Shown here: positions 55,168 through 63,507 of the stretch, in pieces
Layout: every line of letters starts with the position of its first letter
Position numbering within the stretch: position 1 is the first letter of the stretch
Notes under the pieces: model-generated
Told to the model about the DNA's origin: nothing
Database searches by the model: none
Seen by the model: only the letters and a program-made list of their open reading frames with translations
Source of the DNA: an uncultured Pelagibacteraceae bacterium
Lineage (GTDB): Bacteria > Pseudomonadota > Alphaproteobacteria > Pelagibacterales > Pelagibacteraceae
Length of the DNA stretch: 64,000 nucleotides
NCBI GenBank assembly: GCA_902626575.1
Contig: CACOFY010000001.1
Span: 248,001-312,000, forward strand
Direction of reading: 5' to 3'
Translations under genes and position numbers: made by a program

Positions 55168-56261
55168 AATTGAAGCCTTATAAATTTAGAGATCTTATTT
55201 AAATCAAAAAAATTATTATATGTTACATTTCCAATTTTTTTAATTAAAATTAAATTTATTTTATTACTATTATTTTTTTTATCGTTCTTCATAAACTTTA
55301 AAAGTTTACTTAAATCTTTTTTACTAAAATAATTTTTTAAATTTAGTGATTTATCAATATCGTGAATATGTTTTATAATTAAATTATGTTCTTTAAGATT
55401 TAAAAATTTCTCTTTTAAACTAAATTCGGAGGCACTATTAATTCCAAGCAAAACTGCCTCACCATGATTTAGCTTTTTCGAGTATTTGTATGCAGCTTCG
55501 TAAGAATGTGCAAAAGTATGTCCAAGGTTAAGAGTCTTTCTTAAGTTTTTTTCCTTTTCATCTTTTTCAACTATTCTTTTTTTGATCAAACAACTTTTAT
55601 AAATAGCTTTATTAATGAATGGTTGTTTAAGTCTAATTATTTTATCAAAATTTTTAAGCAAAAAAATGAAGAACTTTTTGTCAGAAATAATAGAGTGTTT
55701 AAAAATTTCTGCATATCCACAAATGATTTCTCTTTTTGGAAGAGACCTTAAGAACTCAATGTCAGCTATAACTAAATTTGGTTGATAAAAAGATCCAATT
55801 AAATTTTTACCAAAGTCAGTGTTAATACCAGTTTTTCCACCTATACTACTATCAACTTGCGCTAATAAAGTTGTTGGTATGTTAATAAATTTTAGACCCC
55901 TTTTAAAAATACTTGCAGCAAATCCTGAAATATCACCAACAACTCCGCCTCCAACTGCAATTAAAGAATCATTTCTATTAAAGTTATATTTTAGCATTAC
56001 AGTTATTAATTTATTTACATTATGCTGGTCTTTATTTTTTTCACTTGAGGAAAATTTATACAAAATCACTTTTTTTTTAATTTTTTGCTTTAATTTTTTG
56101 ATCATCTTAAATGGGACTTTGCTATCAAACACGATCAAATATTTTTCAGACTTAGGTAATTTAGATTTTAAAATTTTATCAAGTTTATTAATTAGATTTG
56201 ACCCAATTAAAATCTCATATTTAGAATTTGCTGTGCTGATTATAATTTTATTATTTTTCAT
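55155..56261 (-). CDS. aroB: 3-dehydroquinate synthase
   Basis: NAD-dependent enzyme making 3-dehydroquinate from DAHP in the shikimate pathway. The 368-residue protein shows AVGGGVVGDISGFAASIFKRG (NAD/metal loop, about 102-122), the PTTLLAQVDSSIGGKTGIN block (about 129-147), FGKNLIGSFYQP, and the zinc His in LGHTFAHSYE (about 246-255). It overlaps aroK by 11 bases and bolA tail to tail by 13. The aroK-aroB order is the usual one. Confidence 0.95.
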   Translation of the reverse strand: MKNNKIIISTANSKYEILIGSNLINKLDKILKSKLPKSEKYLIVFDSKVPFKMIKKLKQKIKKKVILYKFSSSEKNKDQHNVNKLITVMLKYNFNRNDSLIAVGGGVVGDISGFAASIFKRGLKFINIPTTLLAQVDSSIGGKTGINTDFGKNLIGSFYQPNLVIADIEFLRSLPKREIICGYAEIFKHSIISDKKFFIFLLKNFDKIIRLKQPFINKAIYKSCLIKKRIVEKDEKEKNLRKTLNLGHTFAHSYEAAYKYSKKLNHGEAVLLGINSASEFSLKEKFLNLKEHNLIIKHIHDIDKSLNLKNYFSKKDLSKLLKFMKNDKKNNSNKINLILIKKIGNVTYNNFFDLNKISKFIRLQFYNM

Positions 56262-56754
56262 ATATTTCTAAAATTTTTTTAGCAATTTCTTGTTTTGATA
56301 GTTTATCACAATTAATTTTAAATTTTGCTAAAGAATATATTTTAGCTCTTTTTTCAATCAATTTGATTAAATCATTCTTTTTTAAACTATAAGTAATAGG
56401 TCTTTTTTTACTCTTTGTTAATCTAGAAGTTAATGTTTCTTTATCCCATTTAAGCCATATTGAATAATCATTTTTAAGTATTTTTGATCTAATTTTTTCA
56501 TTTAGAAATGCTCCTCCTCCTAATGCAATAATATTGTTTGATTTTTTTAGAATTTCTAAAGTTTTTTTTTCCTCAATTTTTCTAAAAAACTCTTCACCTT
56601 TTGTTTGAAAAATTTCTGCAATTTCCAAACCAATTTCTTCGATAATTAATTTATCAATATCATAAAGTTTTAGACCAGTAATTTTAGCTAACAATTTACC
56701 CAAACTACTTTTTCCAGATCCAGGCATCCCTAATAAAACAAGGTTTTTTTTCAT
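56251..56754 (-). CDS. aroK: Shikimate kinase
   Basis: Phosphorylates shikimate with ATP. The 167-residue P-loop kinase has Walker A LLGMPGSGKSSLGK (about 7-20), the DIDKLIIEE motif (about 36-44), the shikimate-binding FFRKIEEKKTLE (about 60-71), GGGAF (about 79-83) and the lid Arg region SKKRPITYSL (about 116-125). It is translationally coupled to aroB by an 11-base overlap and divergent from an unknown membrane-protein gene across 66 bases. Confidence 0.95.
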   Translation of the reverse strand: MKKNLVLLGMPGSGKSSLGKLLAKITGLKLYDIDKLIIEEIGLEIAEIFQTKGEEFFRKIEEKKTLEILKKSNNIIALGGGAFLNEKIRSKILKNDYSIWLKWDKETLTSRLTKSKKRPITYSLKKNDLIKLIEKRAKIYSLAKFKINCDKLSKQEIAKKILEIYEK

Positions 56755-56820
56755 ATAACTAAATATCTCTATTGAAAAAACATAATATTGTCTTAATTTG
56801 ATTTAATATAAAAACGTTAT

Positions 56821-57006
56821 ATGTATTTTCAAAAAAAGCAAGCAATTGGTAAATCAAACTATTTAATAAAGTTAATTATTAAAATTGCAGTAGTATTTTT
56901 TTTATTTTTTATAATACTCCTTTTAGTAGATCAAATTAATTTTCCCTCTCCAAATAAAAAGATTGAAAAAATAATCCCTAATGAAAATCTTAAAGTTATT
57001 AAATAA
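56821..57006 (+). CDS. Small single-pass membrane protein, unknown function
   Basis: A 61-residue frame with a basic start (MYFQKKQAIGKSNYLIK), one clear membrane helix (about 19-41) and a charged C-terminal tail that is probably periplasmic (DQINFPSPNKKIEKIIPNEN). It overlaps the next gene by 26 bases. I do not recognise the family. The start at the end of the aroK promoter gap and the hydrophobic pattern make it plausible, but not certain, as a real gene. Confidence 0.6.
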   Translation: MYFQKKQAIGKSNYLIKLIIKIAVVFFLFFIILLLVDQINFPSPNKKIEKIIPNENLKVIK

Positions 57007-58735
57007 AATTTTATTATTAAAAATTTTATTTTCTTTCTTATTATTCACAAACCTCTTTTCGAATGAGCCAGTAGATATATGGAGTATCAATAATAACTCA
57101 AATAATGAGAATAGTATTGAGCAAAATAATTTATATGAACCAGAAGATAACTCATTAATTATACAAACACTTAATAAGCAATTAACCACAACAATCGAAT
57201 TAGATAATAAAATAAATGTAGAAGAAAAAAACCATCTTGTAGGTTTATTTGATCCTGCAGAGCATGATTTAACTTTAAACATGTGGCAGTTATCTGATGG
57301 CGAAAAAATACTAAATATTGTTGGGAAACTAAATAAACTTAATTTGTCAAATGATGCAAAAGATTTATACAATAAATTAATTTTAACCAATGCTCTTCCA
57401 CCAAAAAATAATTTAACTATGGATGAATTTCTTAAACTTAAGACTAATTGGCTTATAAGAGTAAACGATTTAAATCTGATAAGGGAATTTATATTAAAAA
57501 ATTCTGAAAAAATTGACCAAGATTTAATTAAGTATTATTTGGAACAAAATTTATCAAACAATAATTTAAATGATGCTTGTCAAATTCTTTCAAATTTAGA
57601 GTCTTTTGATGAGGATAAATATTTGGCCAAATTTAAAGTTTATTGTTTAATTTACAAAGATCAAAATGAAATTGCTCAAATGCAATTTGATCTTTTAAAG
57701 GAAAATGGTTTCAAAGACAAATTTTTTGAAAAAAAATTTCAATATTTAATGGGTTATTCAGATGAAATTGATGCTACAATCTCGGAAAAAAATATTTTAG
57801 ATTTCCATTTATCTCACAAAACAAATCCAAACTTTTCGTATATACCAAAAGATAGTACAAATCAGATTATTTGGAATTATCTTAGAAACAATAATTTATT
57901 GATTAGTGTAGATGAAGTTGCAATTGAGGATGATGCAAAGGTAATTTCAATAGAAAAAGAAACTCATAAGGGCAACTACTCAGAAAGTGATTTGTTAAAT
58001 TTATACACTAGGTATAAATTTAATATTAATCAGCTCATTTCGATTGAAGAGTCTTACAAACTGCTTCCCGAAAATCAGTCAAGAGCATTGTTATATCAGG
58101 GTTATTTGATTTCAAAAGATGACGCAAACAAAATCAAAATTTTAGAAATTTTAAAAAACAGTTTTGATCAAAGTGAAATTGGTAATGCATTAGATAAAAA
58201 ATTAGTTGAAATGTTAGAGGAAATAGATGAAAAAAATATTCCATCAGAATATTTGGAATTTTACAATTACCATCTAGCTGAAAAAAAAAACCAAAATAAA
58301 AAAATAAAAATAAATAATAAAATAATTCATCAATCGAAATTAGTTAGATATTTTGAGAATAATATGGAAGTTGTAAAAGCGGAAAAAGAACTTAATAAAA
58401 TGTTAAAGAAAATAAAAAAAAATCAAAAATATTATTTTTCTACTAAAGACTTAATTGTAATTGAGGCTCTTATATCTGACGGTGTTCAAATTTCAGAAAA
58501 AAATAAAGAGTATCTCGAATTAGATAGTGCAAATATACCAACTGATATTCAAGTCATGATTAATGATGGTGAAATAGCAATGATATTACTTAGATTGGTT
58601 GAGATTATAGGCGAGGATAATTTAAAAGATTTAGGCACAGAAAGCCTTTATTTTATAATATCTACATTAAATAAACTAGGTATAGATAAAATTAGAAACG
58701 ATATGATTTTAAAAACTATACCTTTAAAAGCATAA
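56981..58735 (+). CDS. Unknown exported helical protein
   Basis: A 584-residue protein with a signal peptide or anchor (LLNKILLLKILFSFLLFTNLFS, in part about residues 6-27). An acidic, Asn-rich linker follows, then an all-helical body: DACQILSNLESFDEDKYLAKF and similar segments look like helical hairpin repeats of the TPR/SEL1 kind. Two Cys are in the body (about residues 198-225). The family resembles long helical exported proteins seen next to aroK-aroB in other Alphaproteobacteria, but I cannot name it. It lies between the small membrane protein and def, and function is unknown. Confidence 0.72.
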   Translation: MKILKLLNKILLLKILFSFLLFTNLFSNEPVDIWSINNNSNNENSIEQNNLYEPEDNSLIIQTLNKQLTTTIELDNKINVEEKNHLVGLFDPAEHDLTLNMWQLSDGEKILNIVGKLNKLNLSNDAKDLYNKLILTNALPPKNNLTMDEFLKLKTNWLIRVNDLNLIREFILKNSEKIDQDLIKYYLEQNLSNNNLNDACQILSNLESFDEDKYLAKFKVYCLIYKDQNEIAQMQFDLLKENGFKDKFFEKKFQYLMGYSDEIDATISEKNILDFHLSHKTNPNFSYIPKDSTNQIIWNYLRNNNLLISVDEVAIEDDAKVISIEKETHKGNYSESDLLNLYTRYKFNINQLISIEESYKLLPENQSRALLYQGYLISKDDANKIKILEILKNSFDQSEIGNALDKKLVEMLEEIDEKNIPSEYLEFYNYHLAEKKNQNKKIKINNKIIHQSKLVRYFENNMEVVKAEKELNKMLKKIKKNQKYYFSTKDLIVIEALISDGVQISEKNKEYLELDSANIPTDIQVMINDGEIAMILLRLVEIIGEDNLKDLGTESLYFIISTLNKLGIDKIRNDMILKTIPLKA

Positions 58736-58756
58736 ATTTAATAATACAATATATTT

Positions 58757-59281
58757 ATGCCCCTAAAAAAAATAATTACTGTTCCTAGTGAAACTTTAAG
58801 AAAAATATCTCAACCATTAGAAAACGTTGGTAAAGAGGAAAAAAAACTCATCAAGGATTTATTTGAAACTATGTACCACAATAAAGGAATTGGTCTTGCA
58901 GCAATCCAAGTAGGTATACCAAAAAGAATAATAGTTTTAGATGTATCTAAAGATGAGAAAAAAAAAGACCCCTTATGTTTTATAAATCCTGTAATTAAAA
59001 AACAAAGCGATGAAAAATCGGTTTATGAAGAGGGCTGTCTTAGTTTGCCAGATACTTTTATAGAAATTGAAAGACCGAAACTTTGCTGGATTGAATATAT
59101 TGATATAGATGGAAAAAAAAAAGAAATTAAATGTGATGATTTATTATCAACCTGTATTCAACATGAAATAAACCATTTAGATGGTCGTTTGATAATTGAT
59201 TATTTATCGAAACTTAAAAGAGATATAATAATTAAAAAACTCTCAAAAACTAAACAAGACCCTGATAGAATAGTTGTTTAA
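58757..59281 (+). CDS. def: Peptide deformylase
   Basis: Metal hydrolase that removes the formyl group from new proteins. The 174-residue protein has all three motifs: GIGLAAIQVG (about 46-55), EGCLSLPD (about 94-101), where the Cys binds metal, and QHEINHLDG (about 135-143), with the HExxH-type His pair and catalytic Glu. It starts 21 bases after the unknown gene and is followed after 2 bases by fmt, giving the classic def-fmt pair. Confidence 0.97.
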   Translation: MPLKKIITVPSETLRKISQPLENVGKEEKKLIKDLFETMYHNKGIGLAAIQVGIPKRIIVLDVSKDEKKKDPLCFINPVIKKQSDEKSVYEEGCLSLPDTFIEIERPKLCWIEYIDIDGKKKEIKCDDLLSTCIQHEINHLDGRLIIDYLSKLKRDIIIKKLSKTKQDPDRIVV

Positions 59282-59283
59282 AA

Positions 59284-60204
59284 ATGCTTAAAAAAATTGT
59301 TTTTATGGGTACGTCTGTTTTTGCTGTAAAAATATTAAAATCTCTTTATCAGAATGGATATCCCATAGCTACTGTTTATACACAAGCTCCAAAAAAATCT
59401 AATAGAGGTATGAGATTAACCAAATCTCCTGTTCATTCAATTTCTGAAACTTTGAGTTTAGAAGTTAGAACACCAGTCACTTTAAAGAATAATCAAGAAG
59501 AGTATGAGTATTTAAAAGATATAGATGCTGATATGTGCCTAGTGATAGCATATGGTCAAATCATTCCTGAAAGTTTTTTAAATTTAACAAAAAAAGGATT
59601 TATAAATATTCATGCGTCTTTACTCCCTAAATATAGAGGAGCTGCTCCAATTCAAAGAGCCATAATGAATTTAGAAAAAAAAACTGGAATAAGTATTATG
59701 AAAATTAATTCTCAATTAGATGAAGGACCAGTATGTAAGTCTTATGAAATTGATATCAATGAAAAGGATAGCTCAGATGATTTATCAGATAAATTATCTG
59801 ATTTAGCAGTTGAAAAAATATTAGATGATATCGATGACATATTAGATGATAAAGCTAAATTTAAAGATCAAGACCACAGCAAGGCTACTTATGCAAAAAA
59901 AATTAATAAAAAAGAGAGTAGTATTGATTGGAACACACCAGCAAAGAGTGTTATCGCAAAAATAAATGGATTGAATGGTGCTCATTTTATCTTCCAAGGA
60001 GCTAGATACAAAATTCTTAAAGCTGAATTAAATAATTTGAGTGGAAAGCCTGGTGAAATTATTGGAGATAGCTTAGAGATTGCTTGTAAAGAAAAGTCTA
60101 TTAAAGTCATGATGATACAGAGAGAGGGAAAAAAGCCTCAAAAAACAGCAGAATTCTTATTAGGCTCTCAAATTAAAAAAGGTCTTTTTTTAAGCAATGT
60201 ATAG
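59284..60204 (+). CDS. fmt: Methionyl-tRNA formyltransferase
   Basis: Formylates initiator Met-tRNA with 10-formyl-tetrahydrofolate. The 306-residue protein has VFMGTSVFAVKILKSL (about 5-20), the folate/active block NIHASLLPKYRGAAPIQRAI (about 109-128, with Asn109 and His111) and the C-terminal OB-like tRNA-binding domain with INGLNGAHFIF (about 230-240). It pairs functionally with def, just upstream. Its end overlaps truA by 8 bases. Confidence 0.96.
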   Translation: MLKKIVFMGTSVFAVKILKSLYQNGYPIATVYTQAPKKSNRGMRLTKSPVHSISETLSLEVRTPVTLKNNQEEYEYLKDIDADMCLVIAYGQIIPESFLNLTKKGFINIHASLLPKYRGAAPIQRAIMNLEKKTGISIMKINSQLDEGPVCKSYEIDINEKDSSDDLSDKLSDLAVEKILDDIDDILDDKAKFKDQDHSKATYAKKINKKESSIDWNTPAKSVIAKINGLNGAHFIFQGARYKILKAELNNLSGKPGEIIGDSLEIACKEKSIKVMMIQREGKKPQKTAEFLLGSQIKKGLFLSNV

Positions 60205-60937
60205 ATACCAAATATTGATAGAGTATGAGGGCACAAAATTTATTGGATGGCAAACACAAAAAAAAGGAAATTCTGTTCAAAAAACTATTGAAATTATACT
60301 ATCTAGGTTACTTAAAACACAAGTTAAATTGATAGGAGCTGGGCGAACTGATGCTGGGGTGCATGCATTAGAGCAGTCAGCACATTTTGAAACTACAAAA
60401 ATTATTAATAATAAAAAAAAATTATTAAATTCTCTGAATTACTTTTTAAAAAAAAAGTTAATTTCAATTATTTCAATAATAAAAAAAAAAAATGATTTTC
60501 ACGCAAGATATTCGGCTAAATTTAGGATTTATAAATACATAATATTTAATAGAGAGAGTAATCCATCAATCTTCATGAATAGAGGATGGCACATTAAAAA
60601 TAAAATAGATATTCAAACAATGAAAAAAGGAGCAAAGTTATTAGAGGGAAAAAAAGACTTCTCTACTTTCAGAGCCTCTACATGCTCTGCAAAAAGTCCA
60701 ATTAAAACCATGAGTTATGTCAAAGTAAAAAAAAGTAAAAATTTGATCGTGATAAAATTCAAATCTAAGTCTTTTTTACAACAACAGGTAAGATCTATGG
60801 TTGGATGTTTGAAAGTTTTAGGAGAAAAAAAGTGGAATATAAAAAAATTTAAAGCTGTTTTAGTTTCAAAGAAAAGAAAATTGTGTGCTCCACCAGCACC
60901 ACCTTATGGATTATTTCTGGAAAAGGTTATCTACTAA
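60197..60937 (+). CDS. truA: tRNA pseudouridine(38-40) synthase TruA
   Basis: Makes pseudouridine at positions 38-40 of the anticodon arm. The 246-residue protein has the catalytic GAGRTDAGVHALEQ (about 48-61, Asp53), DFHARYSAKFRIYKYII (about 101-117), KDFSTFRAS and the C-terminal QQVRSMVGCLKVLG. It overlaps fmt by 8 bases and its 3' end overlaps the SET-domain gene tail to tail by 11 bases. Confidence 0.96.
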   Translation: MYRYQILIEYEGTKFIGWQTQKKGNSVQKTIEIILSRLLKTQVKLIGAGRTDAGVHALEQSAHFETTKIINNKKKLLNSLNYFLKKKLISIISIIKKKNDFHARYSAKFRIYKYIIFNRESNPSIFMNRGWHIKNKIDIQTMKKGAKLLEGKKDFSTFRASTCSAKSPIKTMSYVKVKKSKNLIVIKFKSKSFLQQQVRSMVGCLKVLGEKKWNIKKFKAVLVSKKRKLCAPPAPPYGLFLEKVIY

Positions 60938-61397
60938 TTTGTAAGCTCTTCTTATATTTTTTGTTTATTCTCCATCGACTTTCTTCTCGAACTATATATC
61001 CACAACAATTTTTAGATCTGCATTTACAAGGAAATTGTTTATAATCAGAGTCATAGCTAAATCCATAGTCATACGTAAGTTCCTCATTTTTTTTTATATC
61101 ACGAATTGCTGTTACCCAAATCTTAAATCCAGTGCCCTCAACTTCACAATTTGGACTACACGAATGATTAATAAGTCTTGCTGTGTTCCAAGAAAAATCT
61201 CCATCTAAAGAAAATCTTTTATTTAAATCGAACAAATAAATGTCTTTAGAGTTGTCAAATTTTGGATTTTCTTCAACTTGTTTATTTGAAATTATTTTAC
61301 CTTTATATCGAATTATTCTAGTTCCAGATTTAATATTTTTAGCTGCAACTAATCCCTTTTTATCTATATTTGATTTTATAACTTTATATAGCTTCAT
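60927..61397 (-). CDS. SET-domain protein (putative lysine methyltransferase)
   Basis: A 156-residue stand-alone SET protein. It contains GLVAAKNIKSGTRIIRYKG (about 15-33), the pseudoknot core ARLINHSCSPNC (about 73-84, with the SAM-binding NHS), EELTYDY (about 105-111, with the catalytic Tyr), and a post-SET zinc motif CKCRSKNCCGYI (Cys124, 126, 131 and 132). All key residues for a protein-lysine methyltransferase are present. SET domains are mainly eukaryotic but occur in scattered bacteria. It lies 30 bases after the HDAC-like gene on the same strand. The target protein is unknown. Confidence 0.9.
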   Translation of the reverse strand: MKLYKVIKSNIDKKGLVAAKNIKSGTRIIRYKGKIISNKQVEENPKFDNSKDIYLFDLNKRFSLDGDFSWNTARLINHSCSPNCEVEGTGFKIWVTAIRDIKKNEELTYDYGFSYDSDYKQFPCKCRSKNCCGYIVREESRWRINKKYKKSLQISR

Positions 61398-61427
61398 GTG
61401 TCTTATCTATTAAGAATATTTATTTAA

Positions 61428-62351
61428 TCAACAAAATTCTAAAAGTGCGTTAACATGCTCGTTAGCACTTTCAGCAAGTGCGTTTAAGTCATATCCTCCC
61501 TCTAAAATAGAAACGACTTTTCCATTAGTAAATTTGTTAGTTGCAATTAATGTTCTTTTCGTTATTTCATAAAAATCTTTTGAGCTTAACTCAAACTGTG
61601 CCAAAGGATCGTCTTTATGTGCATCAAAGCCTGCAGAAAACAAAAGAAAGTCGGGTTTGTATCTTACCAACCTTTCTAAAACTCTATCAAAAGCATTAAA
61701 GTATTCCTCAGAGTTAGTACCAGCAGGCAAAGGGATATTTAAAGAGTTGTTAAAGTCTCCCTTATCTTTATCTGTTCCGCCTCCTGGGTAAAAAGGATAT
61801 TGGTGAGTAGAAATATATAAAGAATTTTTATTACCTCGCATAACATCGTAATTTCCATTGCCCCAGTGAACATCAAAATCAACACAAGCAATTTTTTTGT
61901 ATTTGTATTTATTTATTAAATAGTTTGTTGCGACACCCGCATTTGAAATACAACAAAATCCCATAGCTTTATTTTTTTCAGCATGATGTCCAGGTGGTCT
62001 CGCTAAACAAAACGCATTTTTGAATTGATTATTTTCTATTCCATCTATTGCTCTAATTGTTGAACCTGCTGCATCAAAAACAGCATCTTTGCTATCAGGT
62101 GATACAACTGTATCCCCATCTAAGAATTTAAGACCTTTTTGTGGGAAGGAATTTTTTAAATTTTCAATGTAGTCCTTTGAATGAGTCATTGATAAAATTT
62201 CTTCTGGCACTTTGTCTGGTTTTTCCCATATTAGATCCTTTCTCTTATTTAATTTTTCTTTAATTGCAATCACCCTTTTTGGTTGTTCAGGGTGACCATC
62301 TCCTGTGATATGTTTTTCATAAGAGTCAGAGTTAATGATTGCAGTCTTCAC
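61428..62351 (-). CDS. Histone deacetylase family hydrolase (AcuC/HDAH-like)
   Basis: A 307-residue zinc amidohydrolase of the arginase/deacetylase fold, class II HDAC-like. It has RPPGHHAEKNKAMGFC (118-133) with the tandem catalytic His, the zinc ligands in DFDVHWGNG (Asp160, His162) and in SAGFDAHKDDPLA (about 243-255), and EGGYDL near the C-terminus. Bacterial members deacetylate acetylated lysines, acetylpolyamines or small amides. It overlaps dapE by 4 bases (ATGA), so it may be co-expressed with the lysine pathway. The substrate is not known. Confidence 0.9.
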   Translation of the reverse strand: MKTAIINSDSYEKHITGDGHPEQPKRVIAIKEKLNKRKDLIWEKPDKVPEEILSMTHSKDYIENLKNSFPQKGLKFLDGDTVVSPDSKDAVFDAAGSTIRAIDGIENNQFKNAFCLARPPGHHAEKNKAMGFCCISNAGVATNYLINKYKYKKIACVDFDVHWGNGNYDVMRGNKNSLYISTHQYPFYPGGGTDKDKGDFNNSLNIPLPAGTNSEEYFNAFDRVLERLVRYKPDFLLFSAGFDAHKDDPLAQFELSSKDFYEITKRTLIATNKFTNGKVVSILEGGYDLNALAESANEHVNALLEFC

Positions 62352-63505
62352 TTAAAGTAATTTTGTAAAATATTTAAATAAATCTTGGTCAGTTTTTTTA
62401 AATCTTTTAAAGATACTGCTTCGTCTACTTTGTGCATCGTTTTACCAACCAAACCAAATTCAAGACCAGGACATATAGCTTTTATAAAACGTAGGTCCGA
62501 AGTTCCACCTGTGGTGGATAATTTTGGCTTAATTTTAGTAATTTTTTTTATAACATTTTGAACCATAAATGTTGTCTTGTTAGGCTTAGTCAAAAAAGCT
62601 TCACCTGAAACCCTATACTCAATTTTAAATTTAGATTTATGTTTTTTACTAATTTTTTTGAAAATTATATTAAGTCTTTTTTTTAAAGATTTAGAAGAAT
62701 GCTTATTGTTAAATCTTATATTAAATGTTGCCTCAGCTTCTGCTGGTATAACATTGTCAGTAGTATTATTTATATTTATTTTAGTCACTTCTAGATTTGT
62801 AGGTTGAAAATTTTTTGTACCTTTATCAAATCTTATCTCTTTTAATTCCTTTAAAATTTTAACTATTATTGTTGAAGGGTTATTTGCTCTATGTGGATAC
62901 GCTACGTGACCTTGTAGACCCAATATTGTTAATTTACCAGTCAAACTGCCTCTACGACCAATTTTTATCATCTCACCTAATACATTTGGATTTGTTGGTT
63001 CCCCAACTAAACAAAAATTAATTTTCTCTCTTTTTTTTTTTAAATATTCAACTACTTTTCTCGTACCATTGATTGCATCACCTTCTTCGTCGCCTGTAAT
63101 TAGCAAACTAATTGATCCATTAAATTTATTATTTTTTGATAAAAAAATACTTACAGCAGAAACAAACGCTGCTATAGAGCCTTTCATATCGTTTGCACCT
63201 CTTCCAATCAAATAGCCTTTTTTTACTGATGGGCTAAATGGTTTTATTGTCCAATCTTTTATATTTCCTGGAGGCACTACATCCAAGTGACCTGCATAAC
63301 ATAAATTTGGTTTTTTAGTACCTAATTTTGCATATAAATTTTTAACAGGCTGAAAACCTTTTTCTTTAAATTCTATTATTTTTGTTTTGAAACCAAGTTT
63401 TTTCAAATTTTTTTCTAAAAACTTCATTACACCTGCATCAACCGGAGTAATTGAAGGAAATTTAATTAGCTCTTTTGCTAATTGTAACTCATTTAAAATT
63501 TTCAT
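62348..63505 (-). CDS. dapE: Succinyl-diaminopimelate desuccinylase
   Basis: Zinc M20 hydrolase releasing LL-diaminopimelate from its N-succinyl form. The 385-residue protein has YAGHLDVVPPG (about 70-80, first metal ligand), GRGANDMKGSIAAF (about 97-110), the catalytic Glu pair in TGDEEGDA (about 131-138), GEPT (about 163-166) and a late His in GKTMHKVDEAV. It lies 2 bases after dapD and overlaps the HDAC-like gene by 4. dapD, dapE and lysA form the succinylase branch of lysine synthesis. Confidence 0.95.
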   Translation of the reverse strand: MKILNELQLAKELIKFPSITPVDAGVMKFLEKNLKKLGFKTKIIEFKEKGFQPVKNLYAKLGTKKPNLCYAGHLDVVPPGNIKDWTIKPFSPSVKKGYLIGRGANDMKGSIAAFVSAVSIFLSKNNKFNGSISLLITGDEEGDAINGTRKVVEYLKKKREKINFCLVGEPTNPNVLGEMIKIGRRGSLTGKLTILGLQGHVAYPHRANNPSTIIVKILKELKEIRFDKGTKNFQPTNLEVTKININNTTDNVIPAEAEATFNIRFNNKHSSKSLKKRLNIIFKKISKKHKSKFKIEYRVSGEAFLTKPNKTTFMVQNVIKKITKIKPKLSTTGGTSDLRFIKAICPGLEFGLVGKTMHKVDEAVSLKDLKKLTKIYLNILQNYFK

Positions 63506-63507
63506 TT

